A stretch of 64,000 nt of DNA from Diphasiastrum complanatum. Taxonomy: Eukaryota > Streptophyta > Lycopodiopsida > Lycopodiales > Lycopodiaceae. The notes below the pieces were generated by a model. The model did not search any database and had not been told where the DNA came from. It was given only the letters and a program-made list of their open reading frames with translations. Shown here piece after piece: positions 1 to 11,692 of this stretch. The position numbers and the translations under genes are program-made. Within the stretch, counting starts at the first letter, position 1, and each line of letters opens with the position of its first letter. The stretch spans positions 62,059,472-62,123,471 of the forward strand of contig CM055100.1 in assembly GCA_029204225.1 (NCBI GenBank), given 5' to 3'.

Positions 1-1304
1 TTGTCTTATAGATGTTTTTGCTTAGCAATGATGTACGCTAGTTATGATATCGCATAACATGGCCAACCTTTTGAGACTTGTAATGACAAAAATTATGGTG
101 TCAATTTTTACCTTGAATATTCTAAGTCAAGGACTATTCTATAGAATTTATGGAATTTCAAACTTTGACTAGTTGAATCTAGGTCAAAATTTTCTCATTT
201 TCAAAGACGAAAATTTCTAGTGAAAGATTTTACATTGTAGTATAACATAGAAAAAGTTATCAAGCCTTAGCACATTGTATGGTGTCACTCTTAGGTGCTC
301 AAAATTTTTCTTGTACACATTATTTGAAAGATGCATGCCTTGAGCTTCAAAATAACATTCCAAAAAGAGATTTGAAATAGAAGATAATTGTTTAGAAGTC
401 TTGGTGATGCTCCACAATAGCAAAGACTTTTATTCTACTCTTTGTGGCAAGTATGAATAAGAACTTGAAAACAACAAAAAGAAAGAGCATAACAAGATAT
501 TCTAAGTTAGCTATAATAAAATAAAACTTCATTTATTTCTGGATATGTAATGGTGACAACAAATAGGGGAGTTATGAATAAGTCATTTGCAAACTTTTGA
601 AAGTCTTTCATACCCTCATCCATTCTAGATAGTAGAAGTTGAATGTGTTTACTAGCTATTGTACTTGAAAAAGGGTCATAGACGAATTTTATCAAATTAG
701 AATAATTCATTGAAGTCTCTCATAGCTATCTGAGTAGAGATTTTATGATACGAAGATAGTCATAATGCCCTATGAAAATCCTCCCACAAGTTTCAAGACC
801 TTGACATATTTAGACTCCAAAACTGTAGGTCCCCAATTTGAGAATGTTGCTAATTGAAGTTTTGAGATTAGTTGATACATTATATTATAATACATGAGCC
901 ACTTATTGAAAACTTAGTCTATTCTATGAGAGATCCCTATTATACTTGAATGAAATCAGTGCTATTTATCATACTAATATTTGTATAAAAAGAAAAGATG
1001 GACTTTTATTATTGATAAAACATATTCATCGCAAATGGCCATATTAATGTTCCTAAACAAAATCTGCGATGCCATCAACGAAGAATTAATCCGAGACGCA
1101 ACCTCATTACCTAAACAAAATCCCACAAAACCTTAGTTACACAAAAAGACAATAATAGACACACAATTAACCGAGCCAAAAATAGATGCGTGCTAAACTT
1201 AAACAGCCGATCCAACCGCTATCCGAATCTCAAAAGGCCCATCCAAGCGAAAGAGCTTCAAACTCTAATAGCACCGACAATAATTCCCAAAGTTCCCGAG
1301 AACT
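1..1304. other. Unassigned AT-rich DNA
   Basis: No domain, LTR, tRNA or long ORF is recognisable. Two short minus-strand ORFs (217-423 and 507-710) show no family resemblance. The last 200 bases or so lose the AT-rich character and run into the decayed Gypsy remnant, so part of this stretch may be unrecognised Gypsy internal sequence. Confidence 0.4.
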
Positions 1305-1538
1305 TTGTGGATCCGCCTTTTGACATCCCACAAAACCACATTGGATGACGTTGTCATTCAACTACCCAAACCACAAGGGGAACCTACACAGGCTTCCCCA
1401 TCCTTTGAAGGACCTACCAAGATAGTCCCACTAAATCTTAAGGATCCTTATGAGGAGATGGATCATTTTGTCCAACATAATGCCAGATCAACTATTTAAT
1501 TTGGAGACCTTACGAAGGAAATACAGAGATGTATTTTC

Positions 1539-1660
1539 TTGGAACTACCTTTTGGCTTGTGCAACACCCCATCCACGTTCCAACGCATCATGCAAATGGC
1601 GTTTCAAGATTTTCTCCACAAGATCGTCGAGCTTTATCTTGATGATCTGGGTGTGCATTT
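1539..1660 (+). pseudogene. Gypsy reverse transcriptase, first part
   Basis: The frame contains the Gypsy RT block PFGLCNTPSTFQRIM followed by the catalytic YLDD box at 1635-1646, where a metal-binding Asp pair is expected. The frame stops being Gypsy-like at base 1660, where the Copia-A LTR begins with TG. Joining 1660 to 7429 conceptually restores the usual spacing after YLDD, so this is one domain cut in two by insertion. Upstream frames at 1305-1499 and 1450-1824 lack clear homology and are probably frame-shifted polyprotein. Confidence 0.8.
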
Positions 1661-2444
1661 TGTTAAAATTGGAAAAACAATCCATATTGATTTCTTGGCT
1701 TGCTACAAATGTTGTACCATGCAAGTATGTAGCTCATAAATGCAAAATGCCAAGTTTGGCCTACATAGAACTCGAGCTACATGGTTATGTAATGTCTAGA
1801 TTGGAGAATACAACTTGCATATAGTATTGTAGACATAGAATTGGCAAAGTCATGCTTGTAGAAACTCGTGGCAATTCACATGCATTAATTGTAAGTGATC
1901 CATAGTGACATGCAAGGCATGCACAAAGTGTAATGGACACATGCATGATGATTTGTACTTTGTTAGTTAGAACTAGCACACTTGTAAAAAGTTGGTAGAG
2001 CAAGTGACAAATGTCACATAGACTCTAGATGTCACTTTAGTTGTCATTTTGGAATGGATAGATGTGGTTCTACCTCGAGCTACCTCAAACTCCATAAATA
2101 TGTGTAGCTCTCCTCACAATCAATGATGGGGAACCAAAGTTTTGTAGCTACCTCATGTCATTTTGGATCTAAACTATTTTGCTTGTTATCTCTCTAGCTT
2201 TCTCTCGCTAACTCGTGTTGAAGCTAATGCTAGTACACTGAAATCTTGTACTTTTGTTCATTCTTTGATTCATTGCTATCATATTCTGATGCTTATCATG
2301 CTAGATTGTGGTTAAGCCATTTGTTCTGAACTAGATCTTGCTAAACAATCTAGAATCAGGTTACTGTGCTAATTACAAAGTCTAATCAAGATCAATCATA
2401 CTTGTGGACATTCCTCACACGTGTGAGTTCTGAAAATTTTGTCA
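1661..2444 (+). repeat. 5' LTR of Copia-A (784 bp)
   Basis: It starts TG and ends CA, abutting the primer binding site. A perfect 14-base palindrome, CTCACACGTGTGAG, lies at 2414-2427 near the U5 end. The segment 1742-2193 is absent from the 3' LTR, which accounts for the whole length difference between the two copies (784 against 332). This LTR would provide the element promoter. Confidence 0.93.
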
Positions 2445-2457
2445 TGGTATCAGAGCC
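2445..2457 (+). promoter_or_regulatory. Primer binding site of Copia-A
   Basis: TGGTATCAGAGCC begins immediately after the LTR and is the usual plant copia site complementary to the 3' end of initiator methionine tRNA. It fixes the 5' LTR boundary. A non-coding leader of about 750 bases runs from here to the gag start at 3214. Confidence 0.95.
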
Positions 2458-3213
2458 AAATTAAGCTTTGCATGCTAACATCTCTGATTGTACAAGAAAC
2501 TGAGAGCTAAATCAAGCAAAAAAGTAGTTTAGCACTTTTTCTCACCTTTCTCTGAAGTTTATTTGGATCAAATCGGATTGAAACTGATTTTTTAGACTTG
2601 AAATGTGGTAGTACGGAATTCTGGAATTCCGCACGTGTGAAAATCAGAGATTTTCAGTCCCTTTGTTCTCCTTGCTTATAGATCCAAAGATAGCAGTGTT
2701 ATAGCTTAATGGAAAGCTTATGATCTACACTTTTCATAGAAATTAAAACCAAATCAATCTGATGTGTCTAGCAAGAGTTATAAGCTCTTAAAGAGGATAG
2801 GAATGGGTCCAAAATCCGAGTGACAACATTTTGATTTGATTCAATCTTGCTTTGTTCTAAATCCATTGTTTTGAGCATCCTACACAAGAAACTGAAGATC
2901 AAGACTGAGTTTGAAGTAATGAACACCTTTTGAGCCTTCTGAGAGTCAATTGTGTTTTCTTTTGAAGCATTTCACACTTGTCAAAAGTAGGATTCAAACT
3001 AGCCAAAGTGTCTCAATCCACTTTATGTGTCTGATCTAGATAACTTGTTTTGTGGAATATTTGAGAGTCATCTCAAATATAGTTGCAAGTGTTTCACATA
3101 GGAAGGTAGTACATCCTTGAAAATACCTATAGTGAAAGAGAGCAACAATTTTAAGTCTAATTGGAACAAGCTCAGACATATCTCAGTCCAATAACTAAGA
3201 AGTCTTCATTAAA

Positions 3214-6200
3214 ATGGCATCTCAGGGAGGATATCTTCTAGAAGCCAGTGAAAGACTAAACACTTCTAATTACTCAATTTGGAGAATGGAGTCTATTTTG
3301 ATACTCCAGGATGTTATGGATATTGTGCTTGGTGTTGAGGAGGAGCCTCAAGCACAGGCTGAAATTCTTAAGTATAAGAAAGGAGCTAGAATGGCTCTAC
3401 ATTTCATTAAGATGAATGTATCTAATGAAATTCTGAGAGAGAGATAGTCTTCCACTACAGTCAAAGAAGCTTGGGATGCACTAAAAACTATCTATGAAGC
3501 AAAGAATACTTCTAGAATACTCACTCTTAGGAATTAGATTTTCCAAAGTTTCCAAAGAAGTGAAGAGTGCATTAGTTAAAGATTTACATAGAGAGCTTTC
3601 TTGTGTTGGTGTTACTATTAACCAAGATGAGCTAGTTCAAGTCATACTGAATGGCTTGAGAGATGACTATGATAATCTTGTTCAGTCTTTTGCTATTAAA
3701 GAGGAGTTGCCTAATCTAGAAATTCTTCAAGGAATTCTTATTTATGAAGAATCTAGACAAAGCTATAAACTCTCCAGGATGAACACACTCGAGCATGGTG
3801 GAAGTGACAAAGCCCTCTTTGTCAAAGGCAAGCAGAAAGGAAGGAGTAAGACTCAGTTCTCTCAAGCATCCAACAAAGACAAAGCCAAAGATCGAGACAA
3901 AGATGGTGAAGAGGATGATACATCTCATCCTTCTAACTCAAAGACCAAGAAGAAGAAAGTGAAGTGTTTCTTTTGTGGCAAGAAGGGGCACTATGCCTCT
4001 AATTGCTTTAAGAAGAAAAACCAACTCAAGCAAGCTAATCTCTCCAAAGAGATTGAAGAAGATTTTGTTGCAAGTGATGGAGAAGGATCACTCATGGTGT
4101 CCAGTTTTTCTTCATCACCTTTCAAGAAAGATGGAGCTTGGTACATAGACAGTGGAGCTTCTTCACATATGTGTTGTTCAAAGGAGTCATTTGACTCAAT
4201 CTTACCTTTCAAAGGACTCAAGAGATCTATTTACACAAGTAATGATCATGAGTGCCCAATAGAAGGAATTGGCAACATTCCATTAAAACTTGCTTCTTCA
4301 AAAGTTCTTGCACTTTCTAATGTTCTTTTCATTCCAAAGCTTACAAAGAACTTAATTAGTGTGGAAGGTTGCTTGATAATGGTTGTGATGTAAAGTTCAA
4401 CTCCAATACTTGTTTTATCAAGAAAAATGAAGAGATCCTTGTTGATAGATCTAGATGTGGTGGAATTTTTAAGTTGAATTCTTATGAGAATGCAAACCTT
4501 TGTGAAGTTGCTTTGTTATCTAAGGAGGAGCTGTGGCATAGAAGGTTGGGACATCCTAACTTTAAATCTGTCTTCTATGGTTAAGAAGTTGAAGGCTATT
4601 GGTCTTCCAAAATCTCTTTCTAAAGATTTCAAGCCTTGTGAGGCTTGTGCCATTGCAAAGTCACACAGAAAGCCATATCAGAAGTCTTTTATAAAGACTA
4701 CTCATCCTTTGGAGCTTACACACTCAGATGTACATTTTTTCTCTTCTAAAAGTATTGGTGGTGCAACATGTTTTGTCACCTTTATTGATGACTTTATTAG
4801 ATATACCTGGATGTATCTACTTTCTTCAAAGACTATGGTTTTTTATCACTTCCTAATCTTCAAAGCTTATGTTGAGTATGGTTTTCTTTTAAAGTTAAAG
4901 CTTTAAGATGTGATGGAGGGGGTGAATACATCTCCAACAAGTTTCGTGAATATTGTGAAGGTGAAGGAATAAAGAGAGAGTTTTCTTGTGCTTATCCTCC
5001 ATCTCAAAATGGAGTAGCTGAGATGAAAAACAGATCTTTATGTGAATGTGCTAAAGCAATTCGAGTAGCAGCTTCTTTGCCTATTGAATATTGGGGTGAA
5101 GCTATAAATTGTGCAATAGATTACCTCACAATGCACTTGTTGGAAAATCACCTTTTGAAGTCTTGTTTAAGAAGAAACCTAAGGTAGATCACCTTAGAGT
5201 TTTTGGTTGTGCTTGCTTTGTTAATGTGCCCTTGGAAACGAGGAAAAGAGATGATCCTAATTCTATTAAAGGGATCATGGTTGGATATGCATCCAACAAG
5301 AAAGCGTACAAAATATATGTTCGCCGAGTTCAAAGATTCTCACAAAGATATTCCAATCATCACCCTTGAAGATTATCATGGAGAGATGGGGCCGAGAATT
5401 GAGGAGGAGTCACCTCGAATCTTTTCACCAAGGAGATATCAAAGAGAAAGATCTGAGCCTAGAAGGCTTACCTATGAAGATAGAGGCAAGCAAGTGGAAA
5501 TCAACTCCACTAATTGTGCTTATTTTATTTCTCATGAGGAGCCGAAGGATGTATATGATGCACTCAACTCGAAGGAATGGTACCTTGCCATGAAGGAGGA
5601 ATATGAAGCTTTGATGACCAATAAGACATGGGAGCTTGTGGATCTTCCATCCAACAAGCATGTCATTGCTTGCAAGTGGGTTTTTCGAGTCAAGTATAAT
5701 CAAGATGGCACAATCAACAAGTACAAGGCTAGGCTTTGTGCTAAAGGTTTTGCTCAAGTTTATGGACTTGATTATGAGGAGACCTTTGCCCCAGTTGCAT
5801 AGATGGTATCAATTAGAATCACAATTTCTCTTGCTTGTTTTTTCAATTGGCAAGTTCTTCAACTAGATGTCTCTAATGCATTTCTGAATGGGTACCTAGA
5901 AGAAGAGATTTATATGGATCAACCTATTGGGTTCATCCATAATAAAAAAAAAGTTTGCTTGCTCTTCAAAAGTTTATATGGATTGAAGCAAGCTCCAAGG
6001 TCATGGTATTCTCGACTTAACACCTTTCTTGAGTCACTAGGATTTAATCTTAGTAACTATGATCCTTCCTTATATGTCAAGTTTTTTGATAAAGATATTG
6101 TCATTCTTCTTATTTATGTTGATGATATCATTCTAACAGGAAGTAGTATCAAGTTAGTTGAGGAAACCCAGATTGCACTTGGAAAAGAGTTCAAGATGCA

Positions 6201-7074
6201 AGATCTTGGAGAAATTCACTATATTCTAGGATTAGAGATTGACTTTCTTAAAGATAAAGCTTTTGTATGTCAATCTAAGTATGCTCTTTCAATGTTAAAG
6301 AAGTTCTATATGTTGAATTGTAAGAGTATAGAAACACCTATGGAGCAAAATGTAAAGGATTCTAACAAAGGTGATGAAAGATCCTTCGTGGACATCACAC
6401 TTTCTAGAAATCTTATAGGCTCCTTAATTTGGCTCACAATAACTAGACCTGACATAAGCTTTAGTATTCATAAGTTGAGCCAGGCTATGCAAAATCCTAC
6501 TATCTATCATTGGAAAATGGCCAAGAGAGTGCTTAGATATATATCTTCAACTTTTGATTTTGGTTTATTGTATAAAAGTGAAGATCTTTCTATTATTGGT
6601 TATTCTGACTTGGATTTTGCAAGTGATAGAGCAGATCAAAAATCTACAAGTGCTTATGTCATATATCTTGGAGGAAACTTGATATCTTGGCTTTCCAAAA
6701 AGCAAGATATTGTATCACTCTCATCATGTGAAGCTGAGTACAAGGCACTCACTACAACAACAAAGGAAGTGCTTTGGATCAAGAGGTTACTAATGGAACT
6801 AAAGATAATTTTGGAAGAGGATCTACCTATGATCATGTGTGACAACATTTCACCCCTTGCCAACAATCCGATATTCCATGCAAAGAGCAAGCATATCGAA
6901 GTTGCACATCACTTCGTGAGAGAGAAGCTCATTGGAGGGGAAATCAATTTGGAGCACATCGACACATCATCTTGTATAGCTGATATGCTCACTAAACCTT
7001 TGAGCAAAAGTTCCTTCATCAAGCATAGAGCCAATCTTGGAGTTATACCAAGATCCATGTTCAAATCATTATAG
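3214..7074 (+). pseudogene. Copia-A gag-pol polyprotein, broken
   Basis: The polyprotein would make the capsid and the enzymes for reverse transcription and integration. Gag begins MASQGGYLLEASERL at 3214. A CCHC zinc knuckle, CFFCGKKGHYASNC, lies near 3965-4006. The protease box is WYIDSGASSH near 4141. The integrase has its HHCC zinc region (LWHRRLGHPN to CEACAIAKSH) near 4530-4665. RT has YVDD at 6115-6126 and RNase H has SSCEAEYKAL near 6723. The frame stops at 7072-7074. It is broken by a stop near 3445, by stop/deletion damage near 3538, and by further shifts around 4370, 4580, 4900 and 5100 plus a stop near 5801. The RT to RNase H part (5803-7074, 423 residues) is the longest open piece. 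The copy cannot make a full polyprotein. Confidence 0.95.
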
Positions 7075-7091
7075 ATTATTTTTAGGAGAAG

Positions 7092-7423
7092 TGTTAAAAT
7101 TGGAAGAACAATCCATATTGATTCCTTGGCTTGCTACAAATGTTGTACCATGCAAGTATGTAGCTCATAAATCTAGCTTTCTCTCTCTAACTCGTGTTGA
7201 AGCTAATGCTAGTACATCGAAATCTTGTACTTTTGTTCATTCTTTGATTCATTGCTATCATATTTTGATGCTTAGCATGCTAGATTGTGGTTAAGCCATT
7301 TCTTCTGAACTAGATCTTGCTAAACAATCTAGAATCAGGTTATTGTGCTAATCACAAAGCTTAATCAAGATCAATCATACTTGTGGACATTCCCCACACG
7401 TGTGAATTCCGGAAATTTTGTCA
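7092..7423 (+). repeat. 3' LTR of Copia-A, internally deleted (332 bp)
   Basis: It matches the first 81 and last 251 bases of the 5' LTR with few substitutions but lacks the 452 bases corresponding to 1742-2193. A purine-rich tract (AGGAGAAG) ends at 7091. The palindrome core CACACGTGTG is at 7395-7404. Because reverse transcription normally makes both LTRs identical, the deletion most likely happened after insertion. Confidence 0.92.
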
Positions 7424-9620
7424 CATTCTTTGGCAGATAAACACCTCGAAGCACTCGAAAAGATCTTCATTCATTGTCGCAGGTTTGGAGTATCACTTAA
7501 CCTTGAGAAGTGTCAAATCTGGGTCACTCATGGAGTTGTACTCGAACATCTCATCTCCAAGGACGATATTTCTACCGATCCTTCGAATATCAAGGTTATA
7601 GTTGAGATGCCCCTCCTTGCCACTGTGAAAGAAGTATATGTTCTCTTAGGCCACACTAACTACTACCGCATCTTTATAATCGACGATGCCAGCAAGGCAA
7701 GGCTCGTTTATTTGGTTGTCGTTGACCCTAGCTGGATCAAAGAGCGTATCAAAGCTTTTGAGAATCTCAAAAAAGCTCTTATAACTGCGCCAATACTTCG
7801 TTCCCCTGATTATACAAAAGAATTCCATGTGCATACTGACACAAGTAAGTATGCCATTGGAGGTATCTTAGCACAACCGGACGAGTATGGTACAGACTTT
7901 CCGATATGTTTCTTGAGCAGACAACTAGTGCCTACTGAAGTAAACTATACAACAACCGAACACGAAGCATTGACTATGGTCTACGCTGTTCAGCAATTGT
8001 GACATTATTTGACAGGCCAAACCTTTGTTTTTTATACAAACCATCAACCCCTGTTATATATTGTAAATAAGTCTCGTAAAACCAGACGAATTGCTCGATG
8101 GCTATTAATCCTTGAAGAGTTTACCTTCCATGTCGTCGTAAGGAAAGGCACATAACACTTTATGGCTGACCACCTTTCCCGACTTCCAAACGCTGAAAAG
8201 CCGATGCACTAGTAAATGATGATCTATTTGATACTTGTCTCTTTCAAATCGATGCCACACCACTTTGGGCTGAGGAAGTAACTCACTTCCTTACTACTAG
8301 AAGACTACAGACGGCCTCAATCTAGTAGCCAAAAGAATTTTTTAAATAAAAGTGACACCCTTCCAACTTATCGCCAGACAATTATACAAAAGGGGTGCTG
8401 ACAGTATTATTCGCTGATGCGCTTATGAGTCTGAAATACGTCCTATTATATCTCAGGCACATGAAGGTATTGGTGTCAGTCACTTCTCTATTGAAGCAAC
8501 TGCCAAGATCATCCTCCGTGCAGAATTATGGTGGCCATCCTTGTTTAAAGATACGTTTGCTATTATAAAAACTTGTGATTTTTGCCAAAGAGCGAAAAAG
8601 GTAGCTAAAACTGACTTCACATATCCTAATAATAGAAGGCGAAGCTTTTCATAAATGGGGTATAGACTTTGGCGAGCCCATCAACCCAACCGCTCGAAAC
8701 ACTCAATCCCATTATATCCTTATTGCCACTGATTACGCTACTAAATGGGTTGAGGCTAGAGCAACCAAGGACGCCAATGTGAAAACCATCGCACGTTTTC
8801 TTTATGAAAACATCATTACACGTTTTGGCTGTTCTATCGAGCTTGTTAGTGATAGAGGATCACACTTCTTAAATGAAGTGGTTGATAAGTTTTTATGCCA
8901 TTACCTTGTTGTCCATCGAAAAAGTACTTTGTACTACCCTCGGTGTAATGGCCAAGCAAAATCCTCTAGCAAAAAAATCTGCAAGATTCTGATGAAGATA
9001 GTTGTTTGAGACAAGTAGATCATATTGGGAAACCAAGCTGTTCTCGGCTATCTGGGCATATCGTACAACTCCAAAGAAAGTCACTCGATGGGTCACACCC
9101 TTCCATCTCGTATATGGTCAAGAGGCAATAATGCCTATTAAATTTTTAGTACCTTCTTTGAGAGTCATGCAAACCTTCTCCACCGATCTATGTGAAAAAG
9201 TTGCGATTGCACAGGAGGTTCAAAACATGCTATTTACATTAGCTCAATTGTGTGAGACAAGACTCATCTGTTATCATGCACAGTGCGCTCATTCATGATG
9301 AGAAAACCGTATTTGAATCATACAAAAAATGGCGTTTAGCATCCTACAGTCCATCGCTAAACGATGCCAAAATCTTGGCATGATAGACACTTGCGCAATA
9401 AAGATCTACATAAAGGTGATAAAGTGCTTCTCTACACCTCCAAGAAGCACCTTGGAAAATTGAAATTTAGAAGTGAAGGACCATATGTCATTAATAAAAT
9501 CTTTTGCAATGGAGTCATCCAATTAGAGACGCTTGACGGAGTACTCCTAAACACTGTCGTAAATGGCGGTCATCTACTGTGGTACTATGAAGAGTTGTTG
9601 ATCCACTGGATCCATCGGCA
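7424..9620 (+). pseudogene. Gypsy RT second part, RNase H and integrase
   Basis: The frame resumes with HSLADKHLEALEKIF, the block that follows YLDD in Gypsy RT. The RT connection and RNase H region includes NYTTTEHEALTMVYA, then a stop at 8000-8002, then RIARWLLILEEF and ADHLSRLP near 8160-8190. The integrase HHCC region lies around 8455-8600 (CDFCQRAKK), and the core around 8640-9000 includes DYATKWVEA and LVSDRGSHF. The integrase C-terminal part is 9364-9600. Stops and shifts near 8000, 8150, 8210, 8650, 9008 and 9298 show decay. No chromodomain is obvious. Confidence 0.88.
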
Positions 9621-10004
9621 TTGGTTCCGGTTCCTATCTAATTACAACACTCCTCATTTTGTATATAGTTTGTTTCTGTTTATTATTTATTTGTTTTTGT
9701 ACTTCTTGATTGTTGATGTACGTCATTAGTGAATTTTTTTTCTCATCATTATCCTTCATTGATGTTTTTTTTCCATCACCAAGAGTGTCCCAGGTCAACA
9801 TCATATCGTCTAGCTTTAGAGGATAGATTTTCAAACTTTTCAAGTCCATATTCCTTCTGCATTCTAAGACTCTCTTTTTTTTCATCAACAAATAAATCTG
9901 GTTCTTGAGACCACATGTCCAACTGAGAACTTCATCATACTTATATAGTTGTCATTTCTACTTCAGTTACTAAGTCCTCCAACCAAGTCAGTTTGCATAA
10001 GCAC

Positions 10005-10330
10005 TTAACCGAGTCCTCTAGTTAAGTCTCGACCAAGTCCTCTGGTTTACTCTCGAATGAGTCCTCTGGTTAAGTCTTGACCGAGTCCTCTAGTTGAATC
10101 TCGACCGAGTCCTCTAGTTCAGTCTCGACCGAGTCCTCTGGTCCTTTGGTTAAGTCTTGACTGAGTCCTCTAGTTCACTCTCGACTGCGAGTCCTCTGGT
10201 TCACTCCCGACTAAGCAAAGTGTTAAATCTTGACCGAGTCTTCTTGGATCAATCTCGACCAAGTGTCTTCCACAACATATTCAACTTAAGGCTTCCACAA
10301 GTATAAAATAGCCCCGGTCAAACTCATTTG
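10005..10330 (+). repeat. 24-bp tandem array and TATA box in a Gypsy U3-like region
   Basis: About ten imperfect copies of a 24-base unit, consensus CCGAGTCCTCTAGTTCAGTC plus TCGA, run from 10005 to about 10265. A TATA box (TATAAAAT) sits at 10302-10309, about 40 bases after the array, which is the layout of an LTR U3 with repeated enhancer-like units. I could not fix the LTR ends. The region follows the Gypsy integrase, so it is probably that element's 3' LTR. Confidence 0.6.
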
Positions 10331-10845
10331 CATTTCAGCGATGTGCAAAAAATTTTATGTTTCTAGCGACAAGTTCTGGTGATCTTTGTGCATACTAGCT
10401 CTCTGTTGACGATCTTTCATTCATTACAACCGCGCTTCATCACTCCTCCACGTCCTTGAACAACATCTACAGTCATCCATCACGGATCCAGAGCGCCATC
10501 ATCATCTATTTTCAAAGAAACCTAAGTCGCCAGAGTCTGCTACATTCCAAAAATCGTAATATCTTGCAGAAGAAAACCGCTGAAGGGTAGCGCTATTGGA
10601 GCTTGCAAAAACAACAACAAATCCTTCAACACCAATTTGGGTTGAAAGCTTGCTACTAGTACGCTACTGAGGAGAAACATCATCATCTTATCAGAAAAGC
10701 ATTGTTCCAGCCTGTTAACCGCCGATTCTACCACGGAAACCAGTGCATCCCGATCAACCAAGTCCTATTCAACTGTCAAGCTTGTCTTTCGAACAAACAG
10801 ATGCCTTCAAAAAAATTTCAACATTTCTCTTGTCTGCATACACTC

Positions 10846-11200
10846 TCAACCGAGCCGAGCATCACTACCCTATCCACAATCTCGACCGAGCAGAATATCA
10901 CTACTCTGTATACGAAGCCGACCAAGCCGAGCCTATCAAAAGTCGACTGAGCCGAGCCCATCAGAAGTTGACCGAGTCGACCGAGCCTCAAAACCCTGTA
11001 TACAATCTCGACCGAATATAATATCACTATTCTGTATACAAAGTCGACCGTCAGAAGTCGACCGAGCCTCAGTCCTCTACATACACTCTCGACTGAGCCG
11101 AGCCTGCTTTCTCGACCGAGCCAAGCCCATCAGAAGTCGACCGAGCCTCAGCCCTCTGCATACACTCTCGACCAAACCGAGTTTGCATTTCCTGTCAGCC
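10846..11200 (+). repeat. Second CGACCGAG-rich degenerate repeat array
   Basis: Imperfect repeats share the motifs CTCTCGACCGAG, GAGCCGAGCC and CATCAGAAGTCGACCGAG, with units of roughly 40-60 bases that do not keep a fixed period. The core is the same as in the 24-base array upstream, suggesting a common origin or a second LTR-like copy. ORFs crossing it look like products of the repeat and are not called. Confidence 0.55.
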
Positions 11201-11692
11201 GAGTCCAGAACATGTCTGCCACAAGATCTTCCAGTTCTGATGATTCTAATTATGATAAAATTGGGATCAACAAGGGCAGCCTTGATATCTCTGAGATGAA
11301 CAATTGGAACCAGGAGGCACACTGCTTTCTTACACACAGAGTATCAGATCCCTCCTTTGAGTGGATATGAGAGCCCGTTCGTATTGCATATTGCCTATGC
11401 CTCTTATAACCACAGTGACAGATCTTTTTAGTTTATATTACCTCCTAACAAGACTTTTGTTTATATCATCCCCATATCTGGAGCTGACTTCCACACATTT
11501 GGCTTTCCCAGAGGACCAAACATGGTCAGTAGAACCCTCCAAAAGATTGAATCCACTGCCTACTTCAAATACATAGATCCTTTAGTGGATAAGTGGAAGA
11601 ACAAAGATGGCTACCGTATCGAGGCCATAAATGATAAGCCCTTAGCTGCTGCATGTGCCTATCTGAAAATCTCTCATTCTATTGGAGATATA
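11201..11692 (+). other. Unassigned segment with a short ORF
   Basis: An ORF at 11522-11716 reads VSRTLQKIESTAYFKYIDPLVDKWKNKDG in two overlapping stretches and looks protein-like, but I recognise no family. Preceding frames around 11250-11500 also look partly coding. It may be a fragment of an element gag. The segment ends where minus-strand Copia-B integrase begins. Confidence 0.3.

Larger units (their letters stand above)
1661..7423 (+). mobile_element. Ty1-copia retrotransposon, Copia-A, with both LTRs
   Basis: This is a complete but mutated element. The 5' LTR (1661-2444) and 3' LTR (7092-7423) both begin TGTTAAAATT and end TTTTGTCA. A primer binding site follows the 5' LTR directly, and a purine-rich tract precedes the 3' LTR. 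The order gag, protease, integrase, RT, RNase H defines copia. The flanks CATTT (1656-1660) and CATTC (7424-7428) are a target-site duplication with one mismatch, inside the RT of the older Gypsy. Shared LTR segments differ at only a few sites, so insertion is fairly recent relative to the Gypsy. Confidence 0.95.
1305..10400 (+). mobile_element. Degenerate Ty3-gypsy retrotransposon split by Copia-A
   Basis: Plus-strand Gypsy pieces lie on both sides of Copia-A. The left part carries the reverse transcriptase up to its YLDD box. The right part resumes at once with the next RT residues, then RNase H, the integrase zinc-binding and core regions, and the integrase C-terminus. After the coding part comes an LTR-like region with a 24-base repeat array and a TATA box at 10302. 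No matching 5' LTR, gag or protease is found in the window, and the region before the RT appears deleted, so the element is 5'-truncated. The limits given are approximate: the start is the first weakly Gypsy-like ORF and the end is a guess past the TATA box. Confidence 0.75.

Noticed and set aside
5425-5757. 110-residue minus-strand ORF inside Copia-A
   Set aside because: It is the antisense shadow of the Copia-A polyprotein. The same applies to ORFs at 54320-54595, 55535-56002 and 26798-27205.
11337-11576. ORF with hydrophobic N-terminus as a membrane protein
   Set aside because: The frame has no start context or homology, and adjacent overlapping frames look equally plausible. I saw no support for a real gene.
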